This document shows, one piece after another, positions 14,800 to 24,236 of a stretch of DNA of 64,000 nt. Origin of the DNA: JAGXQV01 sp964527565 (lineage in GTDB: Bacteria; Pseudomonadota; Gammaproteobacteria; Burkholderiales; Sulfuricellaceae); contig CAZGOY010000002.1 of assembly GCA_964527565.1 (NCBI GenBank), positions 72,956 through 136,955 on the forward strand, written 5' to 3'. Positions within the stretch are counted from its first letter, which is position 1. Every line of letters starts with the position of its first letter. The position numbers were made by a program, and so were the translations under genes. The notes beneath the pieces were generated by a model. The model saw nothing but the letters and a program-made list of their open reading frames with translations. It searched no databases and was not told the origin of the DNA.

Positions 14800-16284
14800 A
14801 TGAATTTTGCCCGGATTATCGCGCTCTTCCTGCTGCTCGCCCTGCCCCAGGCGCTGGCCGATGGCCTGCCGGACCTGGGGGAAGTGGCGCAAGCCACCTT
14901 CTCGCCGCAAGCCGAACGCAAGCTGGGTGAGGCGATCATGGCCGAAATTCGCCGCGACCGCAGCTTGCTCGACGATGCCGAACTGACCGAATACCTCAAC
15001 AATCTCGGCTATCGCCTGGTGGCCGCCAGCCCGGAGAACCGCCAGAGTTTTGAATTCTTCCTGATCCAGGATAACTCGGTGAATGCCTTTGCCTTGCCGG
15101 GCGGCTTCATCGGCGTACACACCGGGCTGCTGCTGACGGCGCAAAGCGAATCCGAGCTGGCGGCGGTGCTGGGGCATGAAATCGCCCATGTCACGCAACG
15201 CCATCTGGCGCGCATGATCGACAAGGAAAAGCAGAGCATGATGACTTCGCTGGCGGCGATGGCCGTGGCCATTCTCGCCTCGCGTTCCAACCCGCAATTG
15301 AGCAGTGCCGCCATCGCCACGGCACAGGCAAGTTCCATCCAGAATACCCTGAACTTCACCCGCGAGCATGAGCGCGAAGCCGACCGGGTGGGCTTGCAAA
15401 TCCTCTCTCAGGCGGGTTTCGACCCCCACGCTGCGGAAACCTTCTTTGAGCGCCTGCAAAAAGCCACTCGCCATTACGACAGTAATGCCCCTGATTACCT
15501 GCGCACCCATCCGGTAACCAGCGAACGCATCGCCGACATTCAGAACCGCCTGGCAGGGCTACCCTGGCGGCAAACGGCGGACAGCCATGATTTTTATCTA
15601 TTGCGCGCCCGCCTGCGCGCAATAGATGGCACGCCGGCGCAGGCCGTCGCCTTTTTTGAGGAATCGTTGCGCGAGCGGAAATTCGTCAACGAGGCAGCGC
15701 AACATTTCGGACTCGCCGCTGCCTTGATGAGGGCGCGCCAATTTGAACGGGCCCAGCGCGAGTTGACCATGGCGCGCAAGGCGTTACCGGAAAACGCCAT
15801 CATTGAAAATCTGGCGGCGCAGATCAAACTGGGGGCCGGCAACGCGGCTTCCGCCCTCACGCTGTACCGTGACGCGCTACGCAATTTTCCCAACCGCCGG
15901 CCACTGGTTTACGGCTATGCGGAGGCGCTGCTGCAAAACCGGCAACCTGCCGAAGCGCTCAAGCTGGTGGCCAAAGAATTGCTTGCCTATCCCAACGATG
16001 CCCGCCTTTACCGCCTCCAGGCACAAGGGCATGCCGCCCAGGGCAAGCGCCTGCTTTCCCATCAGTCGCAGGCGGAGGCCTATTTCCGCCTCGGCAACCT
16101 GCATGCAGCGATCCAGCAACTGGCGATTGGGCTGAAAAGCGCTGATGGCGATTTCTACCAGATGTCGATGGTGGAGGCGCGGCTCAGGGAATTGCGCGCC
16201 ATCGACCGCGACAACAAGACGCGCGACGGCGCCAATCCGAAGCTGGCGGGGGGGTTGAAAATTTCCCCGGCGGCGGCACAATGA
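14800..16284 (+). CDS. bepA: Periplasmic M48 metalloprotease/chaperone with TPR repeats (BepA/YfgC-like)
   Basis: Outer membrane protein quality control: BepA helps assembly of LptD and degrades stalled outer membrane proteins. The 494-residue product has a signal peptide (cleavage near QALA/DG), an M48 zinc protease domain with HEIAH at 126-130 and the downstream HEREADRVG supplying the third ligand, then TPR-like helical repeats from about residue 265 to 450 (FFEESLRERKFVNEAAQHFG, ALMRARQFERAQREL and others). Domain order and length agree with BepA. It has its own leader region after the preceding terminator and is followed by clpS 28 bases later. Confidence 0.92.
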   Translation: MNFARIIALFLLLALPQALADGLPDLGEVAQATFSPQAERKLGEAIMAEIRRDRSLLDDAELTEYLNNLGYRLVAASPENRQSFEFFLIQDNSVNAFALPGGFIGVHTGLLLTAQSESELAAVLGHEIAHVTQRHLARMIDKEKQSMMTSLAAMAVAILASRSNPQLSSAAIATAQASSIQNTLNFTREHEREADRVGLQILSQAGFDPHAAETFFERLQKATRHYDSNAPDYLRTHPVTSERIADIQNRLAGLPWRQTADSHDFYLLRARLRAIDGTPAQAVAFFEESLRERKFVNEAAQHFGLAAALMRARQFERAQRELTMARKALPENAIIENLAAQIKLGAGNAASALTLYRDALRNFPNRRPLVYGYAEALLQNRQPAEALKLVAKELLAYPNDARLYRLQAQGHAAQGKRLLSHQSQAEAYFRLGNLHAAIQQLAIGLKSADGDFYQMSMVEARLRELRAIDRDNKTRDGANPKLAGGLKISPAAAQ

Positions 16285-16312
16285 ACAATGATGATTGGCA
16301 GGCAATAGACTG

Positions 16313-16621
16313 ATGGGTAGCAAGCAATTCGAAAGCACGACACTGGAGGAACAGCATACCCGTGCAAAGCCGCCGCCCTTGTTCAAGGTGTTGTTGCTGA
16401 ACGACGATTTCACACCGATGGATTTCGTAGTGGCGGTGCTGGAACGTTTTTTCGCCAAGAGCGGCGAAGAAGCCATCCAGATCATGCTCAAGGTGCATAC
16501 CGAGGGTGTGGGAGTGTGCGGCGTCTATACTCAGGACGTGGCGCGCAGCAAGGTGGAACAGGTCGGCGCATTCGCGCAGGAACATCAGCATCCGCTGCAA
16601 TGCGTATTGGAGGAACAGTAA
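16313..16621 (+). CDS. clpS: ClpS adaptor for ClpAP protease
   Basis: Delivers N-degron substrates to ClpA. The 102-residue product has a flexible N-terminus and the core sequence PPPLFKVLLLNDDFTPMDFV with the N-end residue pocket, VLERFFAKSGEEAIQIMLKVH, and EGVGVCGVYTQDVARSKV. I start at the ATG of 16313, giving MGSKQFEST and family length; a frame-open extension of six codons upstream is unlikely. Its TAA is directly followed by the clpA ATG, the standard clpSA order. Confidence 0.96.
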   Translation: MGSKQFESTTLEEQHTRAKPPPLFKVLLLNDDFTPMDFVVAVLERFFAKSGEEAIQIMLKVHTEGVGVCGVYTQDVARSKVEQVGAFAQEHQHPLQCVLEEQ

Positions 16622-18886
16622 ATGATCGCGCAGGAATTGGAAGTTTCGTTGCACATGGCGTTCATCACGGCGCGTCAGAAACGCCACGAATTCATCACGG
16701 TGGAACACCTGCTGCTGGCGATGCTGGACAATCCGACAGCGTCCAAGGTGTTACGCGCCTGCGCGGCGCGCGCTGATGACTTGCGCCGCAGCCTGGATGA
16801 ATTCATTGCCAGCCATACCCCCACTGTCGGTGGCGATGGGGATGTCGACACCCAGCCCACCCTCGGTTTTCAGCGCGTGATCCAGCGTGCCATTCTGCAC
16901 GTGCAATCCTCCGGGAAAAAGGAAGTCACCGGAGCCAATGTACTGGTGGCGATTTTCGGTGAAAAGGATTCGCATGCCGTGTACTTCCTGTCGCAACAAG
17001 GTATCGGGCGGCTTGATGTGGTGAATTACATCTCCCACGGCATCAGCAAGGTGCCGGAGGGCAAGCCGGTTACCCAGGAAGGCGGACAGGAAGGCGAGCA
17101 GGAGGCTCCCGCCGCTGGTGCGCTGGAAAGCTTCACCACCGACCTCAACGCGCAGGCGCTAGCGGGCCGGATCGACCCACTGATTGGGCGGGACGGCGAA
17201 CTGGAACGGGTAATCCAGACCCTGTGCCGCCGCCGCAAGAATAATCCGCTGCTGGTGGGCGAGGCCGGGGTGGGTAAAACCGCCATCGCCGAGGGCTTGG
17301 CGCGTCGCATCATTGAGCACGATGTGCCGGAAGTACTCGCTGGAAGCACGGTGTTTTCGCTCGACATGGGCGCGTTGCTGGCGGGCACCAAATACCGGGG
17401 GGATTTCGAACAGCGCCTGAAAGCGGTATTGAAACAACTCGGTGAAAACCAGAACGCCATCCTGTTCATCGACGAAATCCATACCCTGATCGGGGCAGGC
17501 GCTGCTTCCGGCGGCACACTGGATGCTTCCAACCTGTTGAAACCGGCCTTGAGCTCCGGGCAATTGCGCTGCATCGGTGCCACTACCTACCAGGAATTTC
17601 GCGGTGTCTTCGAGAAGAACCATGCCCTCTCGCGCCGTTTCCAGAAAATCGACGTGCCGGAACCGTCTGTCGATGAAACGGTTTCCATTCTGCGCGGCCT
17701 GAAATCGCGCTTCGAGGCGCACCACGGCGTCAAATACACCATCGCTGCCCTGACCACGGCGGCGGAGCTGTCGGCGCGCTACATCAACGACCGCCACCTG
17801 CCGGACAAGGCCATCGACGTAATCGATGAAGCCGGCGCAGCACAGCGTATTCAGCCTAAGTCAAAGCAAAAAAAGACCATCACCAACAAGGAAATCGAAG
17901 AAATCATCGCCAAGATTGCACGCATCCCGCCGAAGAATATTTCCAGCGATGACCGTAGCGCACTCAAGACCCTGGAGCGCGATCTCAAGGCCGTGGTATT
18001 CGGGCAGGACCAGGCCATTGAAACGCTGTCCACCGCCATCAAAATGGCGCGTAGCGGCTTGGGCAACCCGGCCAAACCAATCGGCTCGTTCCTTTTTTCC
18101 GGCCCTACCGGTGTGGGCAAGACCGAGGTGGCGCGGCAACTGGCCTATGTCATGGGCATCGAACTGATTCGCTTCGACATGTCCGAATACATGGAACGCC
18201 ACGCCGTTTCGCGCCTGATTGGCGCGCCGCCGGGCTACGTCGGCTTCGAACAGGGCGGCCTGCTCACCGAAGCCATCACCAAACACCCCTACGCCGTACT
18301 ACTGCTGGATGAAATTGAAAAGGCGCACCCGGATATTTTCAATATCCTGCTTCAGGTAATGGATCATGGCACGCTGACCGACAATAACGGTCGCAAGGCG
18401 GATTTCCGCAACGTGACGATCATCATGACCACCAACGCCGGGGCAGATGCCTTGAGTAAAACCGGGATAGGCTTTACCCAATCATCCAAAGGCGGCGATG
18501 AAATGGCCGAGATCAAGCGGCTGTTCACCCCCGAATTCCGCAACCGCCTCGACGCCATTGTTTCCTTCGCCCCGCTGACCGGCGACACCATCCTGCGCGT
18601 TGTGGACAAATTCCTGATGCAACTGGAAGAACAACTACATGAGAAGAAGGTGGAAATCCTCTTCACCGAAGCACTGAAAGCCCATCTGGCGAATAAGGGT
18701 TTCGACCCGGCAATGGGGGCGCGCCCGATGGCGCGGCTGATCCAGAACACCATCCGCAAGGCGCTGGCCGACGAACTGTTGTTCGGCAAGCTGGCAAACG
18801 GCGGCAAGGTCACAGTGGATGTGGACGAAAACGACAAGGTAAAGCTGGAATTCGCCGGAGAAGACCTGGAGCTCGCCGCCGTTTGA
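16622..18886 (+). CDS. clpA: ClpA unfoldase, ATP-binding subunit of ClpAP
   Basis: Hexameric AAA+ unfoldase that feeds proteins to ClpP. The 754-residue product has the N-terminal Clp_N repeats, a first AAA+ domain with GEAGVGKTAI and LFIDEIHTLIGAG, and a second AAA+ domain with SGPTGVGKTEVAR and LLLDEIEKAHPDI, then the D2-small domain. The IGL-type ClpP-contact loop region is represented by the KTGIGF segment after NAGADALS. Length is normal for ClpA. It begins immediately after clpS, and a strong terminator follows. Confidence 0.97.
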   Translation: MIAQELEVSLHMAFITARQKRHEFITVEHLLLAMLDNPTASKVLRACAARADDLRRSLDEFIASHTPTVGGDGDVDTQPTLGFQRVIQRAILHVQSSGKKEVTGANVLVAIFGEKDSHAVYFLSQQGIGRLDVVNYISHGISKVPEGKPVTQEGGQEGEQEAPAAGALESFTTDLNAQALAGRIDPLIGRDGELERVIQTLCRRRKNNPLLVGEAGVGKTAIAEGLARRIIEHDVPEVLAGSTVFSLDMGALLAGTKYRGDFEQRLKAVLKQLGENQNAILFIDEIHTLIGAGAASGGTLDASNLLKPALSSGQLRCIGATTYQEFRGVFEKNHALSRRFQKIDVPEPSVDETVSILRGLKSRFEAHHGVKYTIAALTTAAELSARYINDRHLPDKAIDVIDEAGAAQRIQPKSKQKKTITNKEIEEIIAKIARIPPKNISSDDRSALKTLERDLKAVVFGQDQAIETLSTAIKMARSGLGNPAKPIGSFLFSGPTGVGKTEVARQLAYVMGIELIRFDMSEYMERHAVSRLIGAPPGYVGFEQGGLLTEAITKHPYAVLLLDEIEKAHPDIFNILLQVMDHGTLTDNNGRKADFRNVTIIMTTNAGADALSKTGIGFTQSSKGGDEMAEIKRLFTPEFRNRLDAIVSFAPLTGDTILRVVDKFLMQLEEQLHEKKVEILFTEALKAHLANKGFDPAMGARPMARLIQNTIRKALADELLFGKLANGGKVTVDVDENDKVKLEFAGEDLELAAV

Positions 18887-18903
18887 AAAAAACCGTACTG
18901 CGC

Positions 18904-18935
18904 AATAAAAAAGGTGCTTTTACGCGCCTTTTTTA
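18904..18935 (+). terminator. Intrinsic terminator after clpA
   Basis: AAAAAAGGTGC, a short loop, then GCGCCTTTTTT ends in a T-run 20-45 bases after the clpA stop. The A-run on the other side makes it usable also for the minus-strand carbonic anhydrase gene that ends at 18951. Confidence 0.8.
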
Positions 18936-18950
18936 TTATTCCTGATATCG

Positions 18951-19721
18951 CTACGGATAAGCGTAAGGATGAGGTCTCTCACGTCCGGCGGGCGGCGCAT
19001 TGCCTTTTGCCTGACTGGCCGACATGGTGTTTTCTTCGCGGATTTCCGCCACACCGGTGAAAGGCTTGATCTTGTCGGAAGCGGTATTGCCGTTGACGTT
19101 GGTGATGACCAGGCGCCCCGCCCCCTGCCCCAGATCGTTGCGGAAATCATAAACGGCACCGACCACGGTCAGTTTTTCCGCCTGGATTTCCTTGCGAAAC
19201 TTCTTGAGCGCCGCCGCCACCTGATCGTTGACGTTTTTCTTCACGCCGTCCAGGTTGGCAATCCCCTTGGGGATCATCAGGGTACTCAGCTCACGCCGGA
19301 TCGGTCGCGATTCCTTGCGGTAATCACCGGACGCTGTCTTGATTACGCCACAGGCAGTGTGGCCGATGAAAATCAGCAATGGCGTATGCAAATGATACAC
19401 GCCGTATTCCACTGACCCCTCGGCTGTGCGCAACTGGTTACCCAGGTTGCGTACCACGTATAAGTCACCATCCGGTGTTTGGTCGAAAGCATGGCTATGC
19501 ACGCGCGAATCGGAGCAGGTCACCACCGTGGCGCGCGGTTTCTGCCCATCGCTAAATGGCTTGAAGTATTCCGGATCATGGCTTTTGACGAATTCGGCGT
19601 TGTCTTGCAGCAGGTTCTGGACGATGCCGCGCAGCTGCGCAAACTCACTATCTGCGGCTGCCGATAACGGCGCCAGGCACAGCGCCACCGTCAGAATGGC
19701 AGTCAGATAAACGGTGTTCAT
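18951..19721 (-). CDS. Periplasmic beta-class carbonic anhydrase
   Basis: Interconverts CO2 and bicarbonate. The 256-residue product has a signal peptide (cleavage near AAADS, residue 23), unusual among beta enzymes, which are mostly cytosolic. Zinc and active-site residues are all present: C69, D71 and R73 in VVTCSDSR, and H121 and C124 in GHTACGV. The C-terminal extension of about 40 residues is polar and proline-rich. It is the last gene of a minus-strand group flgP-flgT-small exported protein, 28 bases after its neighbour, so it may be cotranscribed with envelope/flagellar genes. Export could serve CO2 supply or pH control; that is inference. Confidence 0.92.
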   Translation of the reverse strand: MNTVYLTAILTVALCLAPLSAAADSEFAQLRGIVQNLLQDNAEFVKSHDPEYFKPFSDGQKPRATVVTCSDSRVHSHAFDQTPDGDLYVVRNLGNQLRTAEGSVEYGVYHLHTPLLIFIGHTACGVIKTASGDYRKESRPIRRELSTLMIPKGIANLDGVKKNVNDQVAAALKKFRKEIQAEKLTVVGAVYDFRNDLGQGAGRLVITNVNGNTASDKIKPFTGVAEIREENTMSASQAKGNAPPAGRERPHPYAYP

Positions 19722-19749
19722 GGTGTTGTTCCTCGTTACGGGAAGACGA

Positions 19750-19974
19750 TCATGGATAGGAATATGCCTGCCAAGTCACGGTGGGATCATTTCCCTTGAA
19801 TTTTCTCGGCGCTGGCACGATTTCCCGCTTCACTTTGACCGTGGTCAGTACGGGAATTTTTTGAACCACAGGCGCCTGCGCCCTGCGGTTGTAGGGATTC
19901 TTGGAAACACCTGCCAGAGACGGCTGAGGGGCGATCAGCACGCTCAGCAAAAAAATCGACATGAAACGCTTCAT
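19750..19974 (-). CDS. Small exported protein in the flgP-flgT operon
   Basis: The 74-residue product has a signal peptide (MKRFMSIFLLSVLIAPQPSLA) and a basic, proline-rich mature part of about 53 residues ending TVTWQAYSYP. No family is recognised. Its ATG overlaps the end of flgT by 4 bases, and carbonic anhydrase follows 28 bases later. The coupling to flgT and the clean signal peptide are the evidence that it is real. Confidence 0.75.
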   Translation of the reverse strand: MKRFMSIFLLSVLIAPQPSLAGVSKNPYNRRAQAPVVQKIPVLTTVKVKREIVPAPRKFKGNDPTVTWQAYSYP

Positions 19975-21179
19975 TTCTCTCTCGCGCTGATGGAAGATTC
20001 GAAGCGAATCATATCACCGATCTGGATTTTCTGATTCTTCAGGTCGCTCTCCCCTGTCGAGAAAAGCGGCTGTACCTGCTTCACCGTCAGCGTCGCCACC
20101 GGTTTTTCAATGATGCCGAGTAAGCGGTTGCTGGAGAGTTCCCGCACGTCGGTAACCGAGGACAGGGTATGAAGCTGAAACTTGTCGCCCGGCACCAAGC
20201 CCGACGTGGAACCGGCATCAAAGTACAAGCTGCCCCCTTCGATGCCGATGATTCTGGCATTAAAAGACAAGCTCCCCAGGCGTTCCACGATGAATTGCGC
20301 TTGCCGCTCAAGCAGACGTCCTACCGCGCTGCCGAAGGGGGTGGCAAAGAAGGCGGCACTGCCGAAAGGTTTGTCGCGCCCCACGATTTCATCGCCGACG
20401 ACGCTCTCCTGCCCGCGAAAGCGGGCGATCAGTGCGCCGCTGATACCGTCATGCAGGAAAATTTCGCTCTCGATACGGCGCGCGCCCGGATCTTGCGAAA
20501 AAGTCTTGTACAGCGCCTTCGGCAATCTGCTGGGTGAATGTGTGACGCCAGCGTCGTGGATAATGCCCGACAATACGAATTGCGCCCCGGTCTGGTCGGC
20601 CAGCAGACGCGCGATTTCACGGTTCTGCGCCCCCTCAAGCGGCAGTGCGAGCTGGCCGAGCGCCCCAGAAGAAGTCCGTACCGGCAAAAATGCGCCACTC
20701 TCTTCCATGAGCCGCAACAGCGTCAGGGGATAAGCGCTCCAGATATTGTCTATGTCCTGCACCTGGAGCGGGTTGGCGACATGGAACTGGGTGACCGCGA
20801 TTTTCTTGCGATAGGCGTGTGAGCGCATTTCTTCGCGCAGCTTGACCTCAACGCGCACACGCACATAAAGCGTGCTGCCTTCACGCCATTCATCGAGAAT
20901 TTCCGGGCGGGCCGCAACACCCAGGGCATGGATACGGCTGTTCTCGCGCAAGGCGCCGCCAGCAGCACGGGCGGAACTGGCGGAAACCGCTACGCCCATG
21001 GATTCCTCCGCCTTGTACAGCGCATCCTGAACGGCAAGCCGACGTGCTGCCTCCAACCCACCGGCATCAATCAACGCCATTCCTTCCACCTCCACCGTCG
21101 CGGCAGATACCCCGATAGAGAAGACCAGACCGGGGAAAAAAATCAGCCATGCCAGCCGGGCAAGAGAACGCTTCACCAA
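19971..21179 (-). CDS. flgT: FlgT-like flagellar H-ring protein
   Basis: In Vibrio, FlgT forms the H-ring around the basal body LP ring and helps stator assembly. The 402-residue product has a signal peptide (VFSIGVSAA), an N-terminal part with AVQDALYKAEESMGVAVSAS resembling the FlgT-N fold shared with LPP20/TolB-like proteins, a middle domain with FVLSGIIHDAGV and RRIESEIFLHDGISG, and a C-terminal SH3-like domain with SGLVPGDKFQLHTL. Domain order and length fit FlgT. It starts 3 bases after the flgP stop and overlaps the next small gene. The match is by pattern; a distant envelope paralogue is possible. Confidence 0.8.
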   Translation of the reverse strand: MVKRSLARLAWLIFFPGLVFSIGVSAATVEVEGMALIDAGGLEAARRLAVQDALYKAEESMGVAVSASSARAAGGALRENSRIHALGVAARPEILDEWREGSTLYVRVRVEVKLREEMRSHAYRKKIAVTQFHVANPLQVQDIDNIWSAYPLTLLRLMEESGAFLPVRTSSGALGQLALPLEGAQNREIARLLADQTGAQFVLSGIIHDAGVTHSPSRLPKALYKTFSQDPGARRIESEIFLHDGISGALIARFRGQESVVGDEIVGRDKPFGSAAFFATPFGSAVGRLLERQAQFIVERLGSLSFNARIIGIEGGSLYFDAGSTSGLVPGDKFQLHTLSSVTDVRELSSNRLLGIIEKPVATLTVKQVQPLFSTGESDLKNQKIQIGDMIRFESSISAREK

Positions 21180-21182
21180 GGT

Positions 21183-21788
21183 TTATTCGCTGTAGTAAAA
21201 GAAATTGGCGGAATACACGCTGCCAGGGCCGACCCGCCCCAGCGCAGGGTCACGCCCTTCTTCCTGAGCCGCCAACACCATGCTTGACGAGTGTGTGGTT
21301 GACGAATGCATGGCGACCTGTGCCGCCCCCGAGGGGCGCTTGCCGAAATGCTCAAAAAACTCACTGCCCAGTTCCAGTTCCAGAATAGTCTCATAGTTGC
21401 CCTCCGCCATCGGCGTAACACTGGCAACCCTGGCACCGCGCACATAGGCATCGACATGCACGCGGAAACTGTCGTTTTGCGACACCATCGCCGCCACAGT
21501 ACTGTTGCCGGTCACACGCACGCCATGCACCTGCTCGGCAAGCGCCCGGTAGGCGTCGAGCTTGGCCGCCCGCATCGCCATCAGGCGCCGCTGTCCTGGG
21601 GTATAGCCGTCAAAAACCCCCATATTGCCGTAACCGATGGCGGTCAGTTTGACAACCTTGTAGGGCACGCTGACCGGCATTGCCGGGGCAATGATGATGG
21701 GTGCCACCGGTTTTTCCCGGTCGGCGGATGTCGTTCCACAGGCTGACAGCAGGCCGAATAGCGGAATAATCCAGAATGATCTTTTCAT
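21183..21788 (-). CDS. flgP: FlgP-like LPP20-family lipoprotein
   Basis: The 201-residue product is an LPP20/FlgP lipoprotein: lipobox LFGLLSACG with the acylated cysteine near 17, then AIGYGNMGVFDGYTPGQRRLMAMRAAKLDAYR, the hallmark segment of FlgP, and VTGNSTVAAMVSQNDS. In Vibrio and Campylobacter FlgP is an outer membrane flagellar disk or ring component. I start at the ATG of 21788, with AGGGGA 6 bases upstream and the signal peptide directly after; an in-frame extension to 21914 has no such support. The C-terminal 45 residues are serine- and threonine-rich. It is the first gene of the group. Confidence 0.85.
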   Translation of the reverse strand: MKRSFWIIPLFGLLSACGTTSADREKPVAPIIIAPAMPVSVPYKVVKLTAIGYGNMGVFDGYTPGQRRLMAMRAAKLDAYRALAEQVHGVRVTGNSTVAAMVSQNDSFRVHVDAYVRGARVASVTPMAEGNYETILELELGSEFFEHFGKRPSGAAQVAMHSSTTHSSSMVLAAQEEGRDPALGRVGPGSVYSANFFYYSE

Positions 21789-21946
21789 GTTTTTCCCCTG
21801 ACGCACAAAGTTAAGGCTCTGGCTGCGGGCACATCTCCCAAGGCATTGGGAAAACAGCCCATCATCATGGGTTACGGCGGGAACGGGCAATTCTTTAACC
21901 TGCTTTCCGCTCAACCAGTCGAACGCACGCTTTAAGCTGGGGCGGA

Positions 21947-24112
21947 TCAGACCCTTACCAATACTACTCCAGCCAGCGGCGGCAAGGTCAGCACCAGCGA
22001 ATGGTCAAACCCCATCCACGGCACCGCTTCGGATTCCAGGCCTTCGCCATTGCCAGCGTTGCTGCCGCCGTAATGCGCCGAATCGCTGTTGAACACTTCT
22101 CGATATAGCCCGGCCTGCGGGATGCCGATACGGTAACCGCGACGCAGTACCGGTGTGAAATTGAGGGCAACCGCGACAAAGGAACCGTCCTCTCCGTAAC
22201 GCAGGTAGCTCAACACCGACTGTTCGCTATCGTGGCAATCGATCCAGCGAAAGCCATCGCCGGAAAAATCGCGCTGGTGCAAGGCAGCGGTATCGCGGTA
22301 AAGATGATTGAGATCGCGGCTCAAATCCTTGACGCCCTGATGCCAGTGGCGTTCCAGCAACCACCAGTCGAGTTCTCCGCCCACGCGCCATTCCCGCCCC
22401 TGGGCGATTTCGTTGCCCATGAAATTCAGCTTCCTGCCGGGATAGGTCATCTGGTAGGTCAACAACAGGCGCAGATTGGCGAATTTCTGCCAGGCATCCC
22501 CTGGCATCTTGTCGAGCAAGGACCCCTTTCCATGTACCACTTCGTCGTGCGAGAAGGGCAGGACAAAGTTTTCCGTGTAAGCGTAGAGTTGGCCAAAAGT
22601 CAGCTCACTCTGATGGTAGCGGCGATGGATCGGCTCGTGGCGGATGTAATACAGGGTGTCGTTCATCCAGCCCATATTCCATTTCATCGAGAAACCCAAA
22701 CCACCGAGATGCACCGGACGCGACACCATCGGCCAGGAGGTGGACTCCTCGGCAAAAGTCAGCGCGCCGGGAAATTCTTCATGCACCATAATGTTGAGTT
22801 CACGCAGGAATTCGATGGCGTCAAGATTCTCGCGCCCGCCGTATTTGTTGGGAATCCACTCCCCGGCCTTGCGCGAATAATCGAGATACAACATGGAGGC
22901 CACCGCATCGACGCGCAGTCCGTCGAGATGAAATTCCGTCAGCCAGTAATGCGCGCTGGAAAGCAGGAAACTTTTCACCTCGTGGCGTCCGAAGTTGAAA
23001 ATATGCGTGCCCCAGTCCTGGTGAAACCCCAGGCGCGGATCTTCGTGCTCATACAGCGCGGTGCCGTCGTAGCGCGCCAGCGCCCAGGCATCCTGCGGAA
23101 AATGCGCCGGCACCCAATCAAGGATCACGCCGATATCCGCCTGGTGGCACGCATCGACAAAAGCCCGGAACTCATCCGGCGTGCCGAAACGCGAGCTTGG
23201 CGCAAAATAGCCGGTAGTCTGGTAGCCCCACGACTCATCAAGGGGGTGCTCGGAAACCGGCATCAATTCGACATGGGTATAGCCCATTTCCACCACATAG
23301 GGCACCAGGGCGGCGGCAAGTTCACACCAGCTATAAAAACGCCCGTCGGGGTGACGCTTCCAGGAACCGGGGTGGATTTCATAGATATTGAACGGTGCGC
23401 GCTGCCAGTCGAGCTTGGCGCGCTTTTCCAGCCAAGCGTTGTCACCCCATGGGTGACGCACCGGCGATGGCGTCTTGCCGGCGGTGCCGGGGCGACGCTC
23501 GAATTCGCGGGCGTAGGGGTCGATCTTGACCAGCACGTTACCGCTGTGACGGTTGCGCAACTCGAACTTGTACAGGCTACCGGGCGGCAATTCGGGGATG
23601 AACAACTCCCACACCCCGCTGCTGCCGATATTGCGCATGGGGTGCAAACGTCCGTCCCAGCCGTTGAAATCACCCACCACACTGACGCGCTCGGCATTCG
23701 GCGCCCACACCGCGAAGCGCGTACCTGCAACCCCCAGGCATTCCGCCTGCTGTGCCCCTAGGGTATGGTAACCCTGCAACAAACGGCCTTCGCCGAGCAA
23801 ATGCAGATCGTCGGGAGAAATTCCAGAAGGAAAAACGTAGGGGTCGTAATGCTCCCAGACGACACTGCCCGCCTCGTGGCGCAGACGATAAGGACGCGCC
23901 GGAGCGGCGGCGCCATGCCATTCGAAGAGACCGTTGGCATGAACCTTGGTCAGCAGCGCCCAGCCATCATGCAATTGCAACGAAACTTTTGCAGAATGGG
24001 GGGCAAATACGCGCACCACCCATTCCTTGCCGGACGAATGCAGTCCGAGATAGCCGAAGGGGTCATGCAATCTGGCCTGGAGCAGGGCTTTGAGCTGGGA
24101 AGGTATCTTCAT
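21947..24112 (-). CDS. glgB: 1,4-alpha-glucan branching enzyme, GH13
   Basis: Introduces alpha-1,6 branches into glycogen. The 721-residue product has two N-terminal beta-sandwich modules (the second with FAVWAPNAERVSVVGDFNGWD) and a GH13 barrel with DGLRVDAVASML containing the nucleophile aspartate, TFAEEST with the acid/base glutamate, and FSHDEVVHGKGSL with the third carboxylate. I start at MKIPSQLKALLQ (ATG, 24110-24112); the open frame extends much further upstream but that part runs antisense through glgC and has no ribosome binding site. It is divergent from glgC, with 124 bases between the starts. Confidence 0.95.
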   Translation of the reverse strand: MKIPSQLKALLQARLHDPFGYLGLHSSGKEWVVRVFAPHSAKVSLQLHDGWALLTKVHANGLFEWHGAAAPARPYRLRHEAGSVVWEHYDPYVFPSGISPDDLHLLGEGRLLQGYHTLGAQQAECLGVAGTRFAVWAPNAERVSVVGDFNGWDGRLHPMRNIGSSGVWELFIPELPPGSLYKFELRNRHSGNVLVKIDPYAREFERRPGTAGKTPSPVRHPWGDNAWLEKRAKLDWQRAPFNIYEIHPGSWKRHPDGRFYSWCELAAALVPYVVEMGYTHVELMPVSEHPLDESWGYQTTGYFAPSSRFGTPDEFRAFVDACHQADIGVILDWVPAHFPQDAWALARYDGTALYEHEDPRLGFHQDWGTHIFNFGRHEVKSFLLSSAHYWLTEFHLDGLRVDAVASMLYLDYSRKAGEWIPNKYGGRENLDAIEFLRELNIMVHEEFPGALTFAEESTSWPMVSRPVHLGGLGFSMKWNMGWMNDTLYYIRHEPIHRRYHQSELTFGQLYAYTENFVLPFSHDEVVHGKGSLLDKMPGDAWQKFANLRLLLTYQMTYPGRKLNFMGNEIAQGREWRVGGELDWWLLERHWHQGVKDLSRDLNHLYRDTAALHQRDFSGDGFRWIDCHDSEQSVLSYLRYGEDGSFVAVALNFTPVLRRGYRIGIPQAGLYREVFNSDSAHYGGSNAGNGEGLESEAVPWMGFDHSLVLTLPPLAGVVLVRV

Positions 24113-24236
24113 AATAGTGGGTTTCACCAGTGGTATCGCAGGATTGAAGCCATTATAATGGGTTACGGGGTGTTTCGGGCATTTCCCCCGAGAGCCCACG
24201 GTACGCAGTCGAAATATTAATTTCAGGAGGGATACA

